This document shows, piece after piece, positions 53,397 to 56,405 of a stretch of DNA of 56,405 nucleotides. The position numbers and the translations under genes were made by a program. Source of the stretch: Moraxella nonliquefaciens (GTDB lineage: Bacteria; Pseudomonadota; Gammaproteobacteria; Pseudomonadales; Moraxellaceae). Each line of letters opens with the position of its first letter. The first letter of the stretch is position 1. Below the pieces are notes generated by a model. It did no database searches. It was not told the DNA's origin and saw only the letters and a list, made by a program, of their open reading frames with translations. The DNA lies in the NCBI RefSeq assembly GCF_001679005.1, contig NZ_LXTW01000008.1, forward strand, positions 1-56,405, written 5' to 3'.

Positions 53397-54107
53397 ATGA
53401 GTCGAGGCAAACGCATTATAGAGATTTATCGTTACGACCCAGACAAAGACAAAGCCCCCTATATGCAAAGCTACGAGATTGAGCTGTTAGATACGGATCG
53501 TATGCTACTAGATGTATTACTGCGTCTAAAAAAACAGGATGAGACCTTAACCTTTCGTCGTTCATGCCGTGAGGGCATCTGTGGCTCAGATGGCATGAAC
53601 ATCAATGGTAAAAATGGCTTGGCGTGCCTGATTAATATGAATACCCTGCCAGAGAAAATCATTATTCGTCCCCTGCCGGGTCTGCCCGTCATCAAGGATT
53701 TGGTGGTGGACATGAACCAATTCTACGCCCAGTACGAAAAAGTTCATCCGTTCCTAATCAATTCACAACCTGCTCCGCCAAAAGAGCGTTTGCAGTCGCC
53801 AGAAGACCGTGAGAAGATGAATGGCTTGTATGAGTGCATCTTGTGTGCGTGCTGTTCAACGGCTTGCCCATCATTTTGGTGGAATCCTGATAAATTCTTA
53901 GGTCCATCTGCATTATTAAATGGCTACCGTTTTATCATTGATAGCCGTGATACCGACACCCAAGCTCGTTTGGCTCGTTTGGATGACCCATTTAGCTTGT
54001 TTCGCTGCCGTGGCATCATGAACTGTGTCAGCGTTTGCCCTAAGGGTTTAAATCCAACCAAAGCCATCGGTCATATACGTAATATGCTGCTTGATGTGGC
54101 AGGTTAG
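53397..54107 (+). CDS. sdhB: Succinate dehydrogenase iron-sulfur subunit
   Basis: The 236-residue subunit carries three clusters: 2Fe-2S (CREGICGSDGMN, then C about 77), 4Fe-4S (CILCACCSTACP) and 3Fe-4S (CRGIMNCVSVCPKG). ATG at 53397 with GGAG nearby. The frame is open upstream to 53277 but unconserved. A terminator follows at 54131. Confidence 0.96.
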   Translation: MSRGKRIIEIYRYDPDKDKAPYMQSYEIELLDTDRMLLDVLLRLKKQDETLTFRRSCREGICGSDGMNINGKNGLACLINMNTLPEKIIIRPLPGLPVIKDLVVDMNQFYAQYEKVHPFLINSQPAPPKERLQSPEDREKMNGLYECILCACCSTACPSFWWNPDKFLGPSALLNGYRFIIDSRDTDTQARLARLDDPFSLFRCRGIMNCVSVCPKGLNPTKAIGHIRNMLLDVAG

Positions 54108-54130
54108 TAGGTTAAGTTGATTTAGATGAT

Positions 54131-54160
54131 AAAACCGCACTTTAATAAGTGCGGTTTTTT
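54131..54160 (+). terminator. Intrinsic terminator of the sdh operon
   Basis: AAAACCGCACTT, AATA and AAGTGCGGTTTTTT form a strong stem with a T-run, 24 bases after the sdhB stop. Confidence 0.88.
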
Positions 54161-54225
54161 ATATAAAAGATACCAAAAGCCAAATAACAACAAGTAATGA
54201 CATGACGGTACAGATGTTTAAAAAC

Positions 54226-55080
54226 TTAGTCCGACAGACCGTATTTTTCTTCAAGTTGTTTTAGCTTGCCACTTTGGGTCAGCTCCTCAATGCCTTCGTT
54301 TAGTGTGTTAAGCAGTTGAGTATTTTCTTTATCTACCACAAAGATAAAGCCTATTTTGTCTTGATAAGGGACGATTTTTAATAGGGATTCTTTGCCTTGT
54401 AGGTTGTATTTGATGATGTGGTTTAATACCCCTGTATCAGAGAAAGCGACATCGTATTTGCCCTGTAAGACACCTTGAAAGCCCAAAAACTCAGATTGTA
54501 CCTTGTTAATGTTGTGTTGATTGCCCAGACCCTCAACGTCGCCATCACTGACGGTGGCGATATTTAATGTGTGTGCATTTAAATCTGACTTAGTGGTTGG
54601 GTAGGTATTGGCAAGTTTGGCGTTATCAGCACGATAAAAATAAACAGGCTGAGTGTTGTGGTAGGGTTTGGTTACCCCATATTTGGAGGCACGTTCTTCT
54701 TGATAGAATATCCCAGAGGCGGCAATATCACTTGTGCCAGCATCAATCTCGGTGAAAATGCCATCAAAAGATGTGGGTTTGTATTGAAGGTTTAACCCCT
54801 TGTTTTGGGCGATGGCATCTAATAGGTCAATATCAAAACCTGTGAGCGAGCCTTTTTCATCAGAAAAGGTAAAAGGAGCAAAAGCTGAGGTTACTGCCAC
54901 GGTCAATGTTTTGGTATTGGGGTTATTGACAGTGGTGGTTGTTTCGGTGGTAGTGGTGGTTGTAGATTCTGTTGATGGAGCATTGGAGTTATTAGGTTTG
55001 TCCCCACCACAGGCAAATAAACTAAGACTCATCGCCAAAAGTAGGCTGGGTTTAAAAGCGGTAGTGTTTAAAAAATTCAT
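54226..55080 (-). CDS. Amino-acid ABC transporter substrate-binding lipoprotein
   Basis: A 284-residue type-3 periplasmic binding protein. Signal with lipobox LFAC (Cys about 24), then a Thr/Ser/Asn-rich linker (about 30-58), then the SBP_bac_3 fold: TVAVTSAFAPFTF, DEKGSLTGFDIDLLDAIA, GTSDIAASGI, and the C-terminal TLNEGIEELTQSGKLKQLEEKYG. Ligand probably a polar amino acid. No permease or ATPase is in the window. Confidence 0.85.
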   Translation of the reverse strand: MNFLNTTAFKPSLLLAMSLSLFACGGDKPNNSNAPSTESTTTTTTETTTTVNNPNTKTLTVAVTSAFAPFTFSDEKGSLTGFDIDLLDAIAQNKGLNLQYKPTSFDGIFTEIDAGTSDIAASGIFYQEERASKYGVTKPYHNTQPVYFYRADNAKLANTYPTTKSDLNAHTLNIATVSDGDVEGLGNQHNINKVQSEFLGFQGVLQGKYDVAFSDTGVLNHIIKYNLQGKESLLKIVPYQDKIGFIFVVDKENTQLLNTLNEGIEELTQSGKLKQLEEKYGLSD

Positions 55081-55353
55081 AAGTGTTCCAAATATTAAGC
55101 GGTTGGATGGATAAATGGTAGATTAGATGAATGGTAAATTAATAAAAAATATTGTATTAAACAATTATCATTTAAGAATATAAAGTAAAATATAAAGTAT
55201 TAAGTACCAATCAACACAGTTTGTACTGCTTATTATAGATAAACATGACATAAAGTCAATATTTAAAAGTTTAATTAGAATTTTTAAACATGATTTGTCT
55301 AAAAATTAACAAATCGTTAAATGCGTCAAAAAAATCAGCAGTTTTGATAAAAA

Positions 55354-55614
55354 TTGAGCGGTGTTCATATTTTTGGGTATTGTAACTTGTTATATTTTGC
55401 CAAATGGGCAGGTATCAACCGCTCAGGGTTTCATTATTTCTATGACCCAATCGTACTTGATTTAGATGGTGATGGCATAGAGACGATTGCTTATGATAAA
55501 TTAAAGAAAGCTGTTTTTGATCATGACGGTATGGTTACCACACAAAGAGCGTTATTTAATCATAATAACATAAGTATACTTGCAATCAATGAAGAAGAAA
55601 GATGGGCGGCTTGA
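55354..55614 (+). pseudogene. Fragment of an RTX/FrpC-like calcium-binding protein
   Basis: An 86-codon frame starting at TTG. After about 30 residues without resemblance, HYFYDPIVLDLDGDGIETI and VFDHDGM match the conserved core of FrpC/RTX-type proteins (the usual continuation is a further Gly/Asp-rich loop). It then ends at TGA. No neighbouring part of such a large gene is seen on either side, so this is a remnant. Confidence 0.6.
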
Positions 55615-55885
55615 TTGTTATAAAAGAAGATAGATGTTATGTTTGTGAGTGAATGGGTGTATAATTTGTTGGTTGTGATGGGTGGTGGGGAAGTTTGGGG
55701 TTTTGGTGGGCTGGGTTTTGATAAGATGACCTGGTGCATTAAGGCTTATGTTGGGCGTGCCAGTCTACCAAGCTAGTTAATTTGATAATGAGTGTAGTTT
55801 TAAGATAAGAAAGAATAGAATACGGTTATTTTTTATTTTTTTACCCATACCAATCATTTTATCTATAAAGCCCATTACTAATGTT

Positions 55886-56299
55886 GTGCAGGGTGCTAAA
55901 CACATTCCAATTACCCTACCTGATGGTTTGTCTTATAATGTCAATAATAAAAAAGTTGCAAGAGTCTATGTCAGGGATAATCATGGTAGGGCGTATAGTG
56001 CAAAATGTGGCGAGTTTGTTGGTACAGAAAATGCCCTTTGCTCTGATAAAAAAAATTTTGGCTATGATTTTACTGGTTATGGTGTTAGTATTGTCTCGTT
56101 TACAGATAGAAAGAATAATAATATTAATGATGTTATTATCCTTAGAGGTAAGTTTGTCAACCAAACGACCCAAGAAATCATCTATGTTTCTACGCCAAAG
56201 AGTGATATAGATAGAGTAAAAAAACACTTTGAAAGAAAAAGTGGGTATGTAGATTTATTTTGGGTTTTTATCATATTTTTTATCTATATTGATTTTTAG
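55886..56299 (+). CDS. Unknown protein with terminal membrane segments
   Basis: A 137-codon frame from a GTG, with the frame open further upstream (LFFIFLPIPIILSI, a hydrophobic segment) but without a start codon before a TAA. The central part (VYVRDNHGRAYSAKCGEF, CSDKKNFGYDFTG) looks like an extracytoplasmic domain with two cysteines. The C-terminus is hydrophobic (LFWVFIIFFIYIDF). No family is recognised. It may be a 5'-damaged gene, and it stands next to an RTX fragment. Confidence 0.4.
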   Translation: MQGAKHIPITLPDGLSYNVNNKKVARVYVRDNHGRAYSAKCGEFVGTENALCSDKKNFGYDFTGYGVSIVSFTDRKNNNINDVIILRGKFVNQTTQEIIYVSTPKSDIDRVKKHFERKSGYVDLFWVFIIFFIYIDF

Positions 56300-56320
56300 C
56301 AAAGATAAGGAACAAGCAAA

Positions 56321-56380
56321 ATGACAGCATTTAATTACGCTAAGTTAAAGTTTGGTGTTACTGCCAATTATTGGGAATAA
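56321..56380 (+). other. Possible start of the next gene at the window edge
   Basis: An ATG with an AAGGA site 12 bases upstream opens MTAFNYAKLKFGVTANYWE and then stops. The good ribosome site suggests the 5' end of a gene, truncated by a stop or frameshift or by the window edge. No function can be assigned. Confidence 0.25.
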
Positions 56381-56405
56381 ACTATATGCCAAAAGAATCT
56401 GAATA

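Noticed and set aside
55746..55765. Fourth copy of the MITE-like end (TTGGGCGTGCC)
   Set aside because: Only 11 bases match and there is no second end or hairpin, so it could be chance.
1..56405. CRISPR array, tRNA, rRNA or replication origin
   Set aside because: No regularly spaced repeats with unique spacers, no tRNA-like T-arm sequences and no DnaA-box clusters were seen. The tandem repeats present have no spacers.

Overview
The window reads as a chromosomal segment of a Moraxella-type gammaproteobacterium (Moraxellaceae, AT-rich). The evidence is the gene order pcnB-folK-panB...panC, ubiG-mupP-yciK and gltA/sdhCDAB, together with short intergenic regions and many AT-rich promoters. The species cannot be fixed from the sequence alone. 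About 55 genes are present. Most are housekeeping genes, interrupted by several acquired or decaying blocks. I found no tRNA, rRNA or CRISPR array.

Layout. 132-7273: manB, divergent from cysK-mazG-(HhH DNA-binding protein), then pcnB-folK-panB. 7354-14820: a type I restriction-modification locus in the order hsdR-hsdS-(AlbA_2/ATPase-like/wHTH protein)-hsdM. It separates panB from panC, genes that are usually adjacent. 15077-19491: panC, rapZ, a second and frameshifted hsdS of a different subtype, and a TnpB-only IS200/IS605-type element with an intact RuvC triad and a recognisable right end. 19519-32936: a Sel1 protein, darP, guaA, yjdM, ygfZ, dtd, psd, a DsbC with two DsbC_N-like segments, rsuA, yigZ, dsbA, ubiG-mupP-yciK and a CorC/HlyC-type membrane protein. 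33067-38457: a poorly conserved stretch with three broken small genes (a zinc-ribbon membrane protein and two XRE regulators), an S66 peptidase, a nitroreductase, a hemerythrin, a Zur-type ribosomal protein L36 gene and genes of unknown function.

38512-46953: fabF, then a complete enteric-style histidine operon hisG-D-C-B-H-A-F on the minus strand. It carries a His-codon leader peptide and a transcription attenuator. Its proteins are of the enteric type (long HisG, bifunctional HisB, enteric-type HisA and HisF), which is unexpected in this family and points to acquisition as a block. 47204-54107: a PTS-EIIC-like permease, gltA, and divergently sdhCDAB. Citrate synthase and succinate dehydrogenase share a roughly 1 kb divergent regulatory region. 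54226-56405: an amino-acid-binding lipoprotein, then an eroded region with an RTX/FrpC-type fragment and an orphan membrane-associated ORF.

Scattered short repeats are a theme. There is a family of MITE-like elements whose ends resemble GGGCGTGCCTGCC (27016, 47069, partial at 50390). There are direct repeats of TAAGCAACG spaced exactly 21 bp apart in front of hsdM. Several 11-16 bp tandem duplications lie at gene ends or inside small genes. The features most worth follow-up are the his operon and its attenuator, the hsd island with its internal regulator-like gene and repeated operator-like sites, the two-segment DsbC, and the divergent XRE/operator/unknown-gene module at 36825-37854.
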